Part shown: one piece after another, positions 27,873-44,876 of the stretch | Position numbering within the stretch: position 1 is the stretch's first letter | How the letters are laid out: every line of letters starts with the position of its first letter | Translations under genes and position numbers: made by a program | Source: Deltaproteobacteria bacterium | GTDB lineage: Bacteria > Desulfobacterota > Syntrophia > Syntrophales > UBA8958 | Length of the DNA: 47,191 nucleotides | Direction: 5' to 3' | Assembly: GCA_029553375.1 (NCBI GenBank) | Contig: JAKPCH010000011.1 | Coordinates: forward strand, 1-47,191 | The notes under the pieces: model-generated | The model's database searches: none | The model's input: only the letters and a program-made list of their open reading frames with translations | What the model was told of the DNA's origin: nothing

Positions 27873-28952
27873 ATGGAAGAGGCGCCGTCGAGGAAAAAGA
27901 CCCGCCCCGTCATGGTGGGAAAGGTGCGGATCGGCGGCGGCGCCCCCGTCGTCGTCCAGTCCATGACCTCCACGGACACCCGGGACGCGGGGCGCACCCT
28001 GAGGCAGATCCGGAGGCTCACGGCGGCGGGCTGCGAGATCGTCCGCGTGGCCGTCCCCGACGAGGAGGCCGCCGCCGCCCTGGGACGCATCGTGAAGGGG
28101 GCCCCCATCCCCGTCATCGCCGACATCCACTTCCGGCCCGCCCTGGCCCTTCTCGCCCTGGAGGCCGGCGTCGCCGGGATCCGGATCAACCCGGGGAACA
28201 TGCCCCGGCGCGACATAGGGGAGATCTGCCGCGCCGCGGCGGACAGGAAGGCCGTCATCCGCGTCGGCGTCAACGCCGGCTCCCTGGAAAAGGAACTCCT
28301 GAGGCGCCACGGGGGGCCCCGGGCGGAGGCCCTGGCCGAGAGCGCCCTGAACCACGTGCGTCTCCTGGAGGACCACGGCTTCGACGCCGTCAAGATCTCC
28401 GTCAAGTCCTCCGACGTCCCGACGACGATCAAGGCCTACCGCCTCTTGAGCGGGGCCTGCGATTATCCCCTGCACCTGGGGGTGACGGAGGCGGGGACCG
28501 TCGTCCCGGCCGCCGTCAAGTCCGCCCTGGGGATAGGGACGCTCCTGATGGAGGGTATCGGCGACACCATCCGGGTCTCCGTGACGGGCGACCCCGTCTC
28601 GGAAATTCCCCTTGCGTACGCCATCCTTCGTGCCTTAAATATAAGGAAGGTCGGGGTGGACATCATCTCCTGCCCGACCTGCGGCCGGTGCGAGATCGAC
28701 CTCGTCCGTCTGTGCCGCCGGGTGGAAAAACTTCTCAGAGGCGTCAAGACCCCCCTGAAGGTGGCCATCATGGGCTGCGTGGTGAACGGCCCCGGGGAGG
28801 CCGCCGAGGCCGACGTGGGTATCGCCGGCGGGCGGGGGATGGGCCTGGTCTTCAAGAAGGGCCGGGTCGTGGCCAAGGTGAGGGAAGGGGATCTCGTCGA
28901 GGCCCTGATGAACGAAATCGAGGGGTTGACGGTTAAAGACAAGGAGGTATGA
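27873..28952 (+). CDS. ispG: 4-hydroxy-3-methylbut-2-en-1-yl diphosphate synthase (IspG/GcpE)
   Basis: Sixth step of the MEP pathway; a reductive ring opening of MEcPP to HMBPP using a [4Fe-4S] cluster. The 359 residues have the barrel part '[18 protein letters not shown]' and '[11 protein letters not shown]', then the cluster cysteines in '[13 protein letters not shown]' (about 265-278) and '[21 protein letters not shown]'. It is the two-domain form, without the extra insert of plant enzymes. Located between aspC and proS; with dxr it is one of two MEP-pathway genes in the window. Confidence 0.97.
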   Translation: MEEAPSRKKTRPVMVGKVRIGGGAPVVVQSMTSTDTRDAGRTLRQIRRLTAAGCEIVRVAVPDEEAAAALGRIVKGAPIPVIADIHFRPALALLALEAGVAGIRINPGNMPRRDIGEICRAAADRKAVIRVGVNAGSLEKELLRRHGGPRAEALAESALNHVRLLEDHGFDAVKISVKSSDVPTTIKAYRLLSGACDYPLHLGVTEAGTVVPAAVKSALGIGTLLMEGIGDTIRVSVTGDPVSEIPLAYAILRALNIRKVGVDIISCPTCGRCEIDLVRLCRRVEKLLRGVKTPLKVAIMGCVVNGPGEAAEADVGIAGGRGMGLVFKKGRVVAKVREGDLVEALMNEIEGLTVKDKEV

Positions 28953-28959
28953 CCATAAC

Positions 28960-30681
28960 ATGCGGTATTCACGGATGTTTCTCCCTACGGGACGCGAGGT
29001 GCCGTCGGACGCCGAGGTGGTGAGCCACCAGCTCATGATCAGGGCGGGCATGATCAGGAAACTGACGAGCGGCATCTACAATTACCTTCCCCTGGGCTAC
29101 AGGGTCGTCAGAAAGGTGGAGCAGATCATCAGGGAAGAGATGAACCGCGCCGGGGCCCAGGAGCTCTTCATGCCCATGGTCCAGCCGGCGGACCTCTGGC
29201 GCGAGTCGGGCCGGTGGTCCCTCTACGGAAAGGAACTCCTCCGCTTCCGGGACCGGAGGGACAGCGAGTGCTGTCTCGGCCCCACCCACGAGGAGGTCAT
29301 CACGGACATCGTCCGCAACGAGGTGAAATCCTACCGTCAGCTCCCCCTGAATCTCTACCAGATCCAGATCAAGTTCCGGGACGAGATCAGGCCCCGGTTC
29401 GGCGTCATGAGGTGCCGCGAGTTCGCCATGAAGGACGCCTACAGCTTCGACGCCGACGAGGAGGGCGCCGAGGCGAGTTACCGGAAGATGTTCGAGGCCT
29501 ACGAGAGGATCTTCACCCGCTGCGGCCTGAGGTTCAGGGCCGTGGAGGCCGATTCGGGAAGCATCGGCGGCAGCTTCTCCCACGAGTTCCTCGTCATCGC
29601 CGATTCCGGGGAGGACGCCATGGTCTTCTGCGAGCGGTGCGGTTACGCGGCGAACCTGGAAAAGGCCGAGATCGCCCGCCCGGAGGAGACGCCCCTGGAC
29701 GAGGGGGCCTTTCTGCCCCTGGAGGAGGTCCACACCCCCGAGGTGCGGACCATCGAGGAGGTGTGCGCCTTCCTTTCCGTCCGCCCCCAGGACGTGATCA
29801 AGACCCTCGTCTTCAGCGCCGACGGCAAACCGGCGGCCGTGCTGATCCGGGGCGACGAGGAGGTGAACGAGATCAAGGTGAAGAACTTCCTGGGCTGCGA
29901 CGTCCTCGAGATGGCCATGGACGACATGATCGTCCAGGTGGCGGGTTCCCCCCGGGGTTTCGTCGGACCCATCGGGATCTCGTGCCCCGTCTATGCCGAC
30001 TATTCCGTCATGAACCGCCTCAACATGGTGGCGGGGGCCAACCGGGAGGATTACCACGTCAAGAACGTGAACTTCGGGAGGGACTTCCCCAAACCCGTCT
30101 TCGCCGATCTCAGGGCCGTGAGGGAAGGCGACTCCTGTCCCCGGTGCGGGAAGGAGATCCGTTTCGCCCGGGGGATCGAGGTGGGTCACGTCTTCAAGCT
30201 CGGGACGAAGTACAGCGCCCCCATGAAGGCCCACTTCCTCGACCGGGACGGCAAGGAGCGGCCCATGGTCATGGGGTGCTACGGTATCGGCGTGGGGAGG
30301 ACGGTGGCCGCCTGCATCGAACAGAACCACGACCGGGACGGCATTATCTGGCCCATGTCCATCGCCCCCTACCAGGTCATCGTCACGCCCGTCAACGTCA
30401 ACGAGGCCCCCCTGAGGGAGGCGGCGGAGAAGGTCTACGAGGCCCTCGCCGAAAGGGGTGTGGAGGCCATCCTCGACGACCGGGACGAGCGGGCGGGGGT
30501 CAAGTTCAAGGACGCCGATCTCATCGGCATCCCCCTTAGGGTCACCGTCGGTCCCAAGCGCCTGGCGGAGGGCAAGGTGGAGATCCGCGAGCGCAGAACC
30601 GGCGCGGTCACCGTCGTCGAAATCGACAAGGCCGCGGACGAACTTGCAAGGATGATCAACGAGGCGATGCCCGTCACGTAA
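28960..30681 (+). CDS. proS: prolyl-tRNA synthetase (bacterial type with editing domain)
   Basis: Charges tRNA-Pro. The 573 residues carry class II motif 1 ('[20 protein letters not shown]...[13 protein letters not shown]'), motif 2 ('[25 protein letters not shown]') and motif 3 ('[19 protein letters not shown]'), with the INS editing domain between motifs 2 and 3 (about 220-390) and the anticodon-binding domain at the end. A very strong ribosome site, AAGGAGG at 28941-28947, lies upstream of ATG 28960. The stop overlaps the first base of rel. Its substrate tRNA-Pro(TGG) is encoded 4.3 kb downstream. Confidence 0.98.
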   Translation: MRYSRMFLPTGREVPSDAEVVSHQLMIRAGMIRKLTSGIYNYLPLGYRVVRKVEQIIREEMNRAGAQELFMPMVQPADLWRESGRWSLYGKELLRFRDRRDSECCLGPTHEEVITDIVRNEVKSYRQLPLNLYQIQIKFRDEIRPRFGVMRCREFAMKDAYSFDADEEGAEASYRKMFEAYERIFTRCGLRFRAVEADSGSIGGSFSHEFLVIADSGEDAMVFCERCGYAANLEKAEIARPEETPLDEGAFLPLEEVHTPEVRTIEEVCAFLSVRPQDVIKTLVFSADGKPAAVLIRGDEEVNEIKVKNFLGCDVLEMAMDDMIVQVAGSPRGFVGPIGISCPVYADYSVMNRLNMVAGANREDYHVKNVNFGRDFPKPVFADLRAVREGDSCPRCGKEIRFARGIEVGHVFKLGTKYSAPMKAHFLDRDGKERPMVMGCYGIGVGRTVAACIEQNHDRDGIIWPMSIAPYQVIVTPVNVNEAPLREAAEKVYEALAERGVEAILDDRDERAGVKFKDADLIGIPLRVTVGPKRLAEGKVEIRERRTGAVTVVEIDKAADELARMINEAMPVT

Positions 30682-32825
30682 TGCTTCGTATCACCGACAT
30701 CCTCGAGAAGACCCAATCCTACCTGAACCAGGAAGATCTGGAGAAGATAGAGAAGGCCTACGTCTTTTCCGCCACGGTCCACCAGGGGCAGTTGCGCCTC
30801 TCGGGGGAGCCCTACCTCACCCACCCCATGGAGGTGGCGGGGATCCTGGCGGACATGAAGATGGACGCCGCGACCATCGTCACGGGTCTCCTCCACGACA
30901 CCGTCGAGGACACCCTGACCACCCTCGAGCAGGTGAGCGATAACTTCGGGGCCGACGTGGCCCAGCTCGTCGACGGCCTGACCAAGATCAGCCGCATCAC
31001 CTTCGGGAGCCAGGAGGAACGCCAGGCGGAGAACTTCCGCAAGATGATCCTCGCCATGTCCACGGACATCCGGGTCCTTTTGGTGAGGCTGGCCGACCGG
31101 GTCCACAACATGCGCACCCTCCAGTACCACCCCCCGGAGAAGCAGCAGTTCATCGCCCGGGAGACCCTGGAGCTCTACGCCCCCCTCGCCAACCGCCTCG
31201 GGATCAACTGGATCAAGGTGGAGCTCGAGGACCTGGCCTTCCTCTATCTCTACCCGGAGGCCTATCAGGAGATCAGGCGCCGGGTGGACAAGAAGAAGGA
31301 GCAGCGCCTCGCCTACACGGAAGAGGTCAAGGGCATCATCAGCCAGGAGATCGCCAAGTTCGGCCTCAAGGGCGAGGTGGAAGGCCGGGCCAAGCACTTC
31401 TTCAGCATCTACAACAAGATGAAGAGCCAGGGCATCGATTTCGACGAGGTTTACGACCTCATCGCCTTCCGGATCATCCTCGACAGCGACCAGGACAAGT
31501 CGTGCTACGAGGCCCTCAGCGTCGTCCACGCCCTCTGGAAGCCCGTCCCCGGCCGTTTCAAGGACCGGATCGCCATGCCCAAGGCCAACGGTTACCGGTC
31601 CCTCCACACGACGGTGATCGGCCCCTACGGGGAGAGGGTGGAGATCCAGATCCGCACCCGGGAGATGCACGAGTGGGCCGAGGAGGGCATCGCGGCCCAC
31701 TGGCGGTACAAGGAGAAGCGTTCGAAGCTCGGGGCGGAGGACGAGCAGATCATGAGGCTCCGGGAGCTCCTGGAGGTCCAGCAGGACTCGGGCTCGCCCA
31801 GGGAGTTCATGTCCAACCTGAAGATGGCCCTCTTCCCCGACGAGGTTTACGTCTTCACCCCCAACGGCGACGTGAAGGCCTTCCCCAAGGGGGCCACGCC
31901 CATCGACTTCGCCTACAGCATCCACACCGACGTGGGCCACTCCTGCATCGGCGCCAAGGTGAACCGCAACATCGTCCCCCTGAAGTACGAGCTCCAGAAC
32001 GGCGATACCGTCGAGATCATCACCCAGGCGGGTCACCACCCCGGCAAGGACTGGTTGAAATGGGCCGTCACCTCCCGGGCCCGCTCGAAGATCAAGAACT
32101 GGATCAAGACGGAGGAACGGAAGAAGAGCATCGAGCTGGGCCGGGACATCCTCGAGAGGGAGTTCAAGAAGCACAACCTGAAGCTCTCCCAATTCGTCAA
32201 GTCCGAACAGATGAAAAAGGTCTGCGAGGACAACGGCGTGGGGGATATCGACGACCTGATGGCCCACGTGGGGTACGGCCGGATCTCCGCCCGTCACGTC
32301 GTCAACCGCTTCCTCCCCGAGGACCTCGTCAAGCCCGAGGAGAAGGTGGAGAAACCCAAGGCGAAGGTCACGCCTCCCTCCCCCATGGGGATCAGCCTGA
32401 CGGGGATCGACGACGTCCTCGTCAAGTTCGCCAAGTGCTGCGCCCCCATACCGGGGGACGAGATCGTGGGTTACATCTCCCGGGGGAGGGGGATCACGAT
32501 CCACACCACCCAGTGCCCCAACCTGGCGGAACTGGATCCCGAGCGGATCCTCGAGGTCAACTGGAACGTCAAGGGGAAGGAGACCTACCCCGTCCACATG
32601 AGGGTCGTCTGCCGGGACAAGAAGGGGGTCCTCGCCGAGGTCAGTTCCGCCATCTCCGCCATGGACATCAACATCTCCCACGCCGAGGTGGAGACCACCC
32701 CCGATCTGAGGGCCATCTGCGATTTCCAGCTCGACGTCAACGACCTGGAGCAGCTCAACCACCTCATGGCCTCCATAAGGAAACTCAAGAGCGTCATGAC
32801 GGTGGAGAGACTGCGCCGGGGTTAG
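30681..32825 (+). CDS. rel: bifunctional (p)ppGpp synthetase/hydrolase (long RSH protein)
   Basis: Makes and degrades the alarmone (p)ppGpp in the stringent response. The 714 residues have, in order, the HD hydrolase domain ('ATVHQGQLR', His72-Asp73 in 'LLHDTVEDT', 'RLADRVHNMRTL'), the synthetase domain with 'GRFKDRIAMPKANGYRSLHTT' and 'VEIQIRTREMHEWAEEGIAAHW', TGS (about 390-450), a helical and zinc-finger-like region ('FAKCCAPIPGDEIVGYISRG') and a C-terminal ACT domain. The RFKD motif is the RxKD form found in bifunctional enzymes, and the hydrolase motifs are intact, so both activities are expected. ATG 30681 overlaps the proS stop. Confidence 0.97.
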   Translation: MLRITDILEKTQSYLNQEDLEKIEKAYVFSATVHQGQLRLSGEPYLTHPMEVAGILADMKMDAATIVTGLLHDTVEDTLTTLEQVSDNFGADVAQLVDGLTKISRITFGSQEERQAENFRKMILAMSTDIRVLLVRLADRVHNMRTLQYHPPEKQQFIARETLELYAPLANRLGINWIKVELEDLAFLYLYPEAYQEIRRRVDKKKEQRLAYTEEVKGIISQEIAKFGLKGEVEGRAKHFFSIYNKMKSQGIDFDEVYDLIAFRIILDSDQDKSCYEALSVVHALWKPVPGRFKDRIAMPKANGYRSLHTTVIGPYGERVEIQIRTREMHEWAEEGIAAHWRYKEKRSKLGAEDEQIMRLRELLEVQQDSGSPREFMSNLKMALFPDEVYVFTPNGDVKAFPKGATPIDFAYSIHTDVGHSCIGAKVNRNIVPLKYELQNGDTVEIITQAGHHPGKDWLKWAVTSRARSKIKNWIKTEERKKSIELGRDILEREFKKHNLKLSQFVKSEQMKKVCEDNGVGDIDDLMAHVGYGRISARHVVNRFLPEDLVKPEEKVEKPKAKVTPPSPMGISLTGIDDVLVKFAKCCAPIPGDEIVGYISRGRGITIHTTQCPNLAELDPERILEVNWNVKGKETYPVHMRVVCRDKKGVLAEVSSAISAMDINISHAEVETTPDLRAICDFQLDVNDLEQLNHLMASIRKLKSVMTVERLRRG

Positions 32826-32840
32826 GAAAGACGATGGTCA

Positions 32841-32870
32841 TTGACAAGGCCAAGAAGGTTGGGCTATGAA
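32841..32870 (+). promoter_or_regulatory. possible sigma-70 promoter for the amidase-rph-rdgB genes
   Basis: TTGACA (32841-32846), then 18 bases, then TATGAA (32865-32870, four of six matches). It sits just after the rel stop and 30 bases before the amidase start. Confidence 0.4.
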
Positions 32871-32900
32871 GCCGCCTGCTTAAGGGCGGCTGATTTATAT

Positions 32901-33590
32901 ATGAAACGGTCGAGTCTCATCGCTTTGTTGCTTTTCCTTCTCTCCCTGACGATGCTCCCCTCCGGGGCGGCGGGTCAGGGGGTGAAGGTCGTGGTCCTGG
33001 ACGCCGCCCACGGCGGCCGCGACGCGGGGGTACTCTCCGCCGACGGGACGGCGGAGAAGGATCTCAATCTGGCTTTGGCCTTGCTGGTCCAAAGGGAGCT
33101 CCAGGGGACGCCGGGGTTGAGGGTGGTCCTGACGCGCGCCGGCGACACGGACCTCTCCGTCGAGGAGCGGGTCAAGAGGATCACCGCCGCCGGCGCCGCC
33201 GCCGTCGTCAGCATCCACGCCAACGGCGGGTTCTATAAGGAAGCGAGGGGTTACGAGGTCTATTTCTCCGGACTGCGCGCCCCCGGCCAGGGGCGGGACG
33301 AGTCGTCGGCCATCATCGGGGACATGACCAAGACGAAACACCTCAACGACAGCGTGCGCCTGGCCCAGGGCCTCCAGAGGAACCTCGAGAAGGTATTCCC
33401 CAAGGAGGGCCGGGGGTTGCGGGAGGCCCCCGTGCCCCTCCTCACGAACCTCACCGTGCCCGCCGTGGTCGTGGAGGTGGGTTTCGTGACCAACACGAAG
33501 GACCGGAAAAAATTGAAGGACGAGGCGTCCCGCCTGGAGGTCGCCCGCGCCCTCGCCCGGGGCATCAAAGAGGGCCTGGCGGAGAGGTGA
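32901..33590 (+). CDS. secreted N-acetylmuramoyl-L-alanine amidase (Amidase_3, zinc-dependent)
   Basis: Cuts the amide bond between muramic acid and the stem peptide in the periplasm, in cell separation or wall turnover. The 229-residue protein starts with a signal peptide (about 1-25, '[20 protein letters not shown]'). The zinc ligands appear as His in '[12 protein letters not shown]', Glu in 'AEKDLNLAL' and His in 'VVSIHANGG'; the catalytic Glu is in '[13 protein letters not shown]' near the end. It is a bare catalytic domain without AMIN or LysM parts. The start is ATG 32901, chosen because the signal peptide begins there. rph follows after 7 bases. Confidence 0.9.
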   Translation: MKRSSLIALLLFLLSLTMLPSGAAGQGVKVVVLDAAHGGRDAGVLSADGTAEKDLNLALALLVQRELQGTPGLRVVLTRAGDTDLSVEERVKRITAAGAAAVVSIHANGGFYKEARGYEVYFSGLRAPGQGRDESSAIIGDMTKTKHLNDSVRLAQGLQRNLEKVFPKEGRGLREAPVPLLTNLTVPAVVVEVGFVTNTKDRKKLKDEASRLEVARALARGIKEGLAER

Positions 33591-33597
33591 AGGGCCC

Positions 33598-34314
33598 ATG
33601 AGGCGTGACGGCCGCGGACCGGGGGAATTGAGGGAGGTGCGGATCGTGAGGGATTTCCTGAAATACCCCGGCGGTTCCGCCCTCATCGAGATGGGGGACA
33701 CGAGGGTCATCTGCAGCGCCACCGTCGTGGACGAGGCGCCTCCCTTCCTGAAGGGGACCGGCCGGGGATGGCTGACGGGGGAATACGCCATGCTCCCCGC
33801 CGCCACGGCGGTCCGTTCGCCCCGGGAATCCCTCCGGGGCCGCGTCGGGGGGCGGACCCACGAGATCCAGCGCCTTATCGGGAGATCGCTTAGGGCCGTC
33901 ACGGACCTCGGGGGCTTCGGGGAGCGGACGATCCATATCGACTGCGACGTCATCCAGGCCGACGGGGGGACGCGGACGGCGGCCATTACGGGCGCCTTCG
34001 TCGCCCTGGTGGATCTCCTCAGGAGGGAGGGGCGGGGAGGGGACGTGTTTCCCGTGGCCGATTACGTCTCCGCCGTGAGCGTCGGCGTCGTGGACGGCGA
34101 GATCCTCCTCGATCTCGACTACGCGGAGGACTCCCGCGCCGAGGTGGACATGAACGTCGTCATGACGGGGGGCGGGAGGTTCGTCGAGGTCCAGGGGACG
34201 GCGGAACGTTCCCCCTTCGCCGCGCCGGTCCTCCAGGCCATGCTGGCGGCCGCCGCCGAGGGCATCGGCCGCCTCACGGGGCTCCAGCGGGAGATCCTGG
34301 GCGACCTGCGATGA
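33598..34314 (+). CDS. rph: ribonuclease PH
   Basis: Phosphorolytic 3'-5' exoribonuclease that trims tRNA 3' ends. The 238 residues start with '[15 protein letters not shown]' and contain '[11 protein letters not shown]', '[14 protein letters not shown]', '[20 protein letters not shown]' with the phosphate-binding Arg residues, '[21 protein letters not shown]' and '[19 protein letters not shown]'. The end overlaps rdgB by four bases. A tRNA gene lies just after rdgB. Confidence 0.97.
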   Translation: MRRDGRGPGELREVRIVRDFLKYPGGSALIEMGDTRVICSATVVDEAPPFLKGTGRGWLTGEYAMLPAATAVRSPRESLRGRVGGRTHEIQRLIGRSLRAVTDLGGFGERTIHIDCDVIQADGGTRTAAITGAFVALVDLLRREGRGGDVFPVADYVSAVSVGVVDGEILLDLDYAEDSRAEVDMNVVMTGGGRFVEVQGTAERSPFAAPVLQAMLAAAAEGIGRLTGLQREILGDLR

Positions 34315-34913
34315 AGACCCTGGTCCTCGCGTCGAAGAATCGTGGGAAGATCAGGGAGATCGAGGAGATGCTCCGTGGTCTCCCCTGGGAGATCAAATCC
34401 CTTTACGACTATCCCGACTGCCCCGAGCCGGCCGAGACGGGGGAGACCTTTCTCGCCAACGCCCTCATCAAGGCCCGCACCGTCTCCCGCCACACGTCCG
34501 AGGTCGTCCTGGCCGACGATTCGGGTCTGGAGGTCGACGCCCTCGGGGGGGAGCCCGGTGTCCGCTCGGCCCGTTACGCCGGCGAGGGGGCCTCGGACGA
34601 CGAGAACAACGACCAGCTCCTCAGGGTCATGAGCGACGTCCCCGAGGGGCAACGGGGCGCCGCGTTCCGCTGCGTCCTCGTCCTCTACCACCCCCGGGGC
34701 GACTACGTCACCTTCGAGGGGACGTGGCGGGGGGTGATCGCCTCTTCACCGGCGGGTACGGAGGGCTTCGGCTACGACCCCCTCTTCTATCTGCCCGAGC
34801 GGGGCCTCACGGTGGCCCAACTGACTCCGGAGGAGAAGAACCGCCTGAGCCACCGCTCCCAGGCGGTGGGCCGATTGAGAAAGTACTTGCAATCTCTCGA
34901 TCCTGACCCTTAA
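34311..34913 (+). CDS. rdgB: XTP/dITP diphosphatase (RdgB/HAM1 family)
   Basis: Cleans the nucleotide pool by hydrolysing dITP, XTP and ITP to monophosphates. The 200 residues show '[18 protein letters not shown]', '[14 protein letters not shown]', '[26 protein letters not shown]' and '[13 protein letters not shown]'. ATG 34311 overlaps the rph stop; rph-rdgB is a common coupled pair in bacteria. Last protein gene of the core segment before the tRNA. Confidence 0.96.
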   Translation: MKTLVLASKNRGKIREIEEMLRGLPWEIKSLYDYPDCPEPAETGETFLANALIKARTVSRHTSEVVLADDSGLEVDALGGEPGVRSARYAGEGASDDENNDQLLRVMSDVPEGQRGAAFRCVLVLYHPRGDYVTFEGTWRGVIASSPAGTEGFGYDPLFYLPERGLTVAQLTPEEKNRLSHRSQAVGRLRKYLQSLDPDP

Positions 34914-34942
34914 TTTTCCACAAGGTCTCGGCCTGGTCTCGG

Positions 34943-35019
34943 CGGGGCGTGGCGCAGTCTGGTAGCGCGCTTGCTTTGGGAGCAAGATGTCGGGGGTTCA
35001 AATCCCTCCGCCCCGACCA
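34943..35019 (+). tRNA. tRNA-Pro(TGG)
   Basis: 77 bases with an encoded CCA. The acceptor stem CGGGGCG (34943-34949) pairs with CGCCCCG (35009-35015); the discriminator is A, then CCA. The anticodon loop TTTGGGA, between CTTGC and GCAAG, gives anticodon TGG (proline). The T arm contains GGTTCAAAT. It lies at the border between core genes and the accessory segment; tRNA genes are common integration sites, but no integrase is visible here. Confidence 0.96.
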
Positions 35020-35026
35020 GTAAATT

Positions 35027-35063
35027 AGAGGGGTTACGGACATGCCGCGACCCCTTTTGTTTT
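35027..35063 (+). terminator. intrinsic terminator of the tRNA-Pro gene
   Basis: AGAGGGGT (35027-35034) pairs with ACCCCTTT (35050-35057) with one G-T pair. Inside, CGG and CCG can form an upper stem with loop ACATG. The run TTTTGTTTT follows at 35055-35063. It starts eight bases after the CCA end. Confidence 0.75.
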
Positions 35064-35492
35064 CGGGAAAATACTCATATTATTTTTGCTTTCCCGGGCC
35101 CTCCAAAGGGGATGGGGACCAAAATTATGCGCGTAGCATAAGGTTTAAGTCCATGATATCATTGAGCGAAAAGCTACGCTTAGGCAGCGATTGAGGATTT
35201 TATAACCTACGGATATTGTTGATGATTCGACTTTCCGACCCTTGCGACCCCTTTTGCGGCCCAATCGACCAATATTATCAGTATTGACTAATATTGTGAC
35301 GCAGTCTGGAACCGTCAACCTAAATTGACCATCTGTGATACCCGGGTTCGACAGTGCTAGGTGAACGATTCGGTGATTGCTGAGTTATTGCATGCATTTA
35401 CGTTATGCCTGTTTTTTGGTCGTGTGCCTATGGATTTCGGGGGTGCATTGGATGCCCTGAATCCGCTTGGGAGGATGAATATTGAATTTGTA
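35064..35492. other. AT-richer non-coding stretch between tRNA-Pro and the attC-bounded segment
   Basis: About 430 bases with no credible gene. Composition drops sharply in GC compared with the left side. Visible features are an inverted repeat CAATATTA / TAATATTG (35270-35277 and 35289-35296), a 7-base inverted repeat GCGTAGC / GCTACGC (35131-35137 and 35173-35179), and a 13-base sequence GCGACCCCTTTTG at 35244-35256, identical to one in the tRNA terminator (35047-35059). No integrase, attI or promoter is recognised. It may be the edge of the accessory insertion. Confidence 0.5.
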
Positions 35493-35557
35493 GCCTAACG
35501 CCCGCGTTCAGCGGCCGGGCCGCGTAGCGGACCGGCCGCTGCAACCGGTTGTTCGAC
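35493..35557 (-). other. integron attC-like site downstream of hsdR (attC B)
   Basis: Read on the minus strand, the site starts with GTCGAAC (35557-35551, an R''-like box differing from RYYYAAC in one position) and ends with GTTAGGC (35499-35493), a perfect R' box of the form GTTRRRY. Between them a long imperfect hairpin folds: CAGCGGCCGG pairs with CCGGCCGCTG, with CCGC/GCGG further in, and GTT/AAC and CCG/CGG outside separated by unpaired G. The R'' box begins seven bases after the hsdR stop, the normal place of attC in a gene cassette. The orientation matches the other attC site and all genes between them. The assignment is by structure only; the R'' deviation lowers confidence. Confidence 0.65.
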
Positions 35558-35564
35558 GCCCCGT

Positions 35565-41080
<5,516 letters not shown>

Positions 41081-41091
<11 letters not shown>

Positions 41092-41299
41092 ACCCCACCA
41101 CCTCCGGGTTCTTCGCAATCGCCGCATCCAGCTTCGCCGCCCTGGCCTGCTGCTTGCGCGACGCCATGAACGACAGGAATCTTCTCATGGCCGTGCCTCC
41201 ACGTTCAACATAGGCAATTTTTGGCTCCATGATAAACGCAACGTTTATTATACCGCCGTGGACGCCTTCATATTCAAGGCTCGTAAGGTCACCCGCCAT
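41081..41299 (-). pseudogene. chimeric remnant: hsdS-like start joined to an hsdM-like tail
   Basis: A 72-codon frame begins MAGDLTSLEYEG, like an HsdS start (real HsdS: MAGEWREVEF), runs through 30 residues of no recognised family, and ends with '[19 protein letters not shown]', matching the HsdM C-terminus ('[19 protein letters not shown]'). It then stops in the ATGGCGGGTGA junction where hsdS starts. The same junction also stands at its own start (41289-41299). It therefore looks like scar DNA from loss of an earlier hsdS body or insertion of another gene. It could still be translated as a small protein. Confidence 0.6.
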
Positions 41300-41372
41300 A
41301 TCCCAGTTCCTCCAAATTCTTCGCAATCGCTGCATCCAGTCGCCGGGCCTCGGCCTGCTTGCTCAGCAATGC
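41289..41372 (-). pseudogene. hsdM C-terminal tail remnant
   Basis: About 26 codons read LSKQAEARRLDAAIAKNLEE, then LGYGG and TGA, a second displaced copy of the HsdM tail ('[19 protein letters not shown]' in the intact gene). There is no start codon; it follows a stop in the same frame. It sits between the ATPase gene and the chimeric remnant and shows that the ATPase gene was inserted between hsdM and hsdS with duplication of the junction. Confidence 0.6.
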
Positions 41373-41416
41373 TCATAAATATGAGCGGAAACGAGCGGTT
41401 TATGAGCGCGCTCATA
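41371..41416. repeat. pair of TATGAGC palindromes at the end of the ATPase gene
   Basis: GCTCATAAATATGAGC (41371-41386) has 7-base arms around AA; TATGAGCGCGCTCATA (41401-41416) is a perfect 16-base palindrome that includes the ATPase stop codon. On the plus strand the second is followed by TTTTTT, so it could act as a terminator for plus-strand transcripts. Two spaced copies of the same inverted motif also suit a regulator-binding site. Confidence 0.5.
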
Positions 41417-43102
41417 TTTTTTGCCCTCGCTCATACCACGCGCCCTTGCGCTCACCGTGGCGGATCAGACGCCCATCCTTGACCAAGCGGTCGAGCAGGC
41501 GCGTGGCTTGAAAGGGGCCGATCCGGCACAACTCCGCAGCTTCCCGGCGTGTGATGCGCCCGTGCTTGTCCACGTACTGCAGCACCATCTGCTCCTGTTG
41601 CAGGGGCTCAAAGCCGCGGCTGCGCACATAGCCCGCCTTGTCGCCAAGCAGCCGGTAGGCCGCGGCGGAGAGGTGCCAGGTGCGGCCTTTTTTCTGCCCG
41701 CGCTCCTCGACGAGCCCGGCTTCGACCAGGCGGTGCAGCGCGGCGCGCGTGTCGGTCTCCGGCTTTTGCACGAGGTGGGCCGCTTCGTCAGTGGTGAGGC
41801 TGCGCGTCTGCCACAGGCAGTTGAGGATCAGCAGCTCATCGAGCGCGAGGTCGCGCCCCTGTTGGGATTCCGTCACCAGTAGGCGCACAAAGTCGAGGTT
41901 GGCCGCGCCGCCGGGGATGACGACGCTGACCGTGGCGTCATTGCTGCGCGCGTAGGAGGGGGCTGGGCGGCCGTTGCGCAGTTGTTCGTAGAAGATGGTG
42001 TCGATGCCGCGCGCGGTGCGCTCGACGATGCCGGCGCGCTTGAAAGCATCGGCAAGCAAGGGGTTGCGCGGTCGGGGCGCAGTGACGAGCAGGTTATCGA
42101 GCCGCACCCCTTCGGGAAAGCCGCCGGGGCTGGTGATCTCGATCTGGTCGGTCTGCCACTGGAAGTGCACGGCGCCGAGGCGTTGGTAGTCGCGGTGGAT
42201 CAGCGCGTTTGCCAGCGCCTCGCGCAACGCGCGTTCCGGGTAGTCGGGCACGCCCACGCGCAGCAGCCCCACCATCAATTCCTGTTCGCGGTTGCGGGCG
42301 CGGATGCGCGTCTCGATTTCTTCCATCGTGCGTAGCAGCGGCCAGCGGAAGAAATCGTTGACTTCGACCTGCAGCCTGCGCAGCACCTGGAAAGCGACTT
42401 CGTGACTGGGGACGAAACGGCGCAGGGCATCCTCCTTGCCGAAGAGCAGCAGCGCCGCCAGCCGAACCCCGCGCACGACGCCGTTGGCGTCTACCACGCC
42501 GAGTGCCTTGGCCAGTTCCAGGTCGGGCAGATCGAGAAGGGATTCGTCGCTGCCGCGCCGCTCGCGCACGCTGCGGCGAAAGCGCTCGAACTCGAGCGGG
42601 TCGAGGTGCTCCCAACGTGCGTCGGCGACGATTTGTGCCGATGGGTCGAGCAGCCCGCGGTCGGCCTGCAACGACTGCACGGCGTAACCGTCCATCGGCA
42701 CGCAGGCAAGCTTGCCGTCGCCACCCAGCGCGCGCTGCAGAAAGACGCCTTCGCTGGTCGCCACGGGTTGACGCTGAGGTGGAATTTCGATGGCGAGCAC
42801 GGTGAAGCCATCGATCTGGACGCTTTCGATCCGCACGGAGAGCGGAGGCCGGGTGCGGTTGGCGATCAGCGCGGCGACTCGCGCCAAGTCGGTTGCCGCG
42901 CCATGCCGGGGCCGCGCGCCGGTGACGCGGCCATCGTCTTCCACGCCGATGAGCAGATAGGCGGCTTCGTGGCCAACGCGATTGGCTAGGCAGACGACGG
43001 CTTCGATGAGCTGGCGATCGGTCAGCGACGCGCGTTCCTCGCCTTTGAATTCGACCGCGAGGGTCTCTCCGGCTGCGATGAGGGCGCGCAGCTTCTCTGG
43101 GG

Positions 43103-43106
<4 letters not shown>
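41412..43106 (-). CDS. AlbA_2/Schlafen-type protein with RecG-like ATPase C-terminal part
   Basis: A 564-residue protein found as an accessory gene in many type I restriction operons. The N-terminal 130 residues resemble the AlbA_2/Schlafen nucleic-acid-binding fold ('[15 protein letters not shown]', '[22 protein letters not shown]'). The middle has '[16 protein letters not shown]' near residue 300 and '[13 protein letters not shown]', typical of the HATPase_c_4 part of this family. The last 150 residues look like winged helices ('[29 protein letters not shown]'). Its ATG overlaps the hsdM stop (ATGA), so it is translated with the methyltransferase. Function is unproven; a regulatory or extra defence role is plausible. 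Its insertion has split hsdM from hsdS. Confidence 0.8.
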
Positions 43107-44770
<1,664 letters not shown>

Positions 44771-44814
44771 TTTCTACCTCCCCAGAAAGTCGTGCACGGG
44801 CGTGTTCGAGGGAC

Positions 44815-44876
44815 GTCTAACGGTATGCCGCTCAGCCGCGCCGCGAAGCGGCGTCGGCTGTAGCGGCGGGTTAGGC
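44815..44876 (-). other. integron attC site upstream of hsdM (attC A)
   Basis: Read on the minus strand: R'' GCCTAAC (44876-44870) and R' GTTAGAC (44821-44815) both fit the attC consensus (RYYYAAC, GTTRRRY). The 48 bases between fold as GCCGCT / AGCGGC, CAGCCG / CGGCTG and CGCCG / CGGCG around CTTCG, with single unpaired A bases on the 5' side after the first and second stems. The core AGCCGACGCCGCTTCGCGG closely resembles the attC of aadA-type cassettes as I remember it. The stop codon TAA of the upstream small gene lies inside the R'' box. The cut would fall between G 44821 and T 44820. Good evidence that integron recombination shaped this locus. Confidence 0.85.

Noticed and set aside
30435-32762. 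Minus-strand open frame of about 775 codons opposite rel
   Set aside because: A shadow frame caused by high GC at third positions; no start signal or family, whereas rel on the plus strand has all domains.
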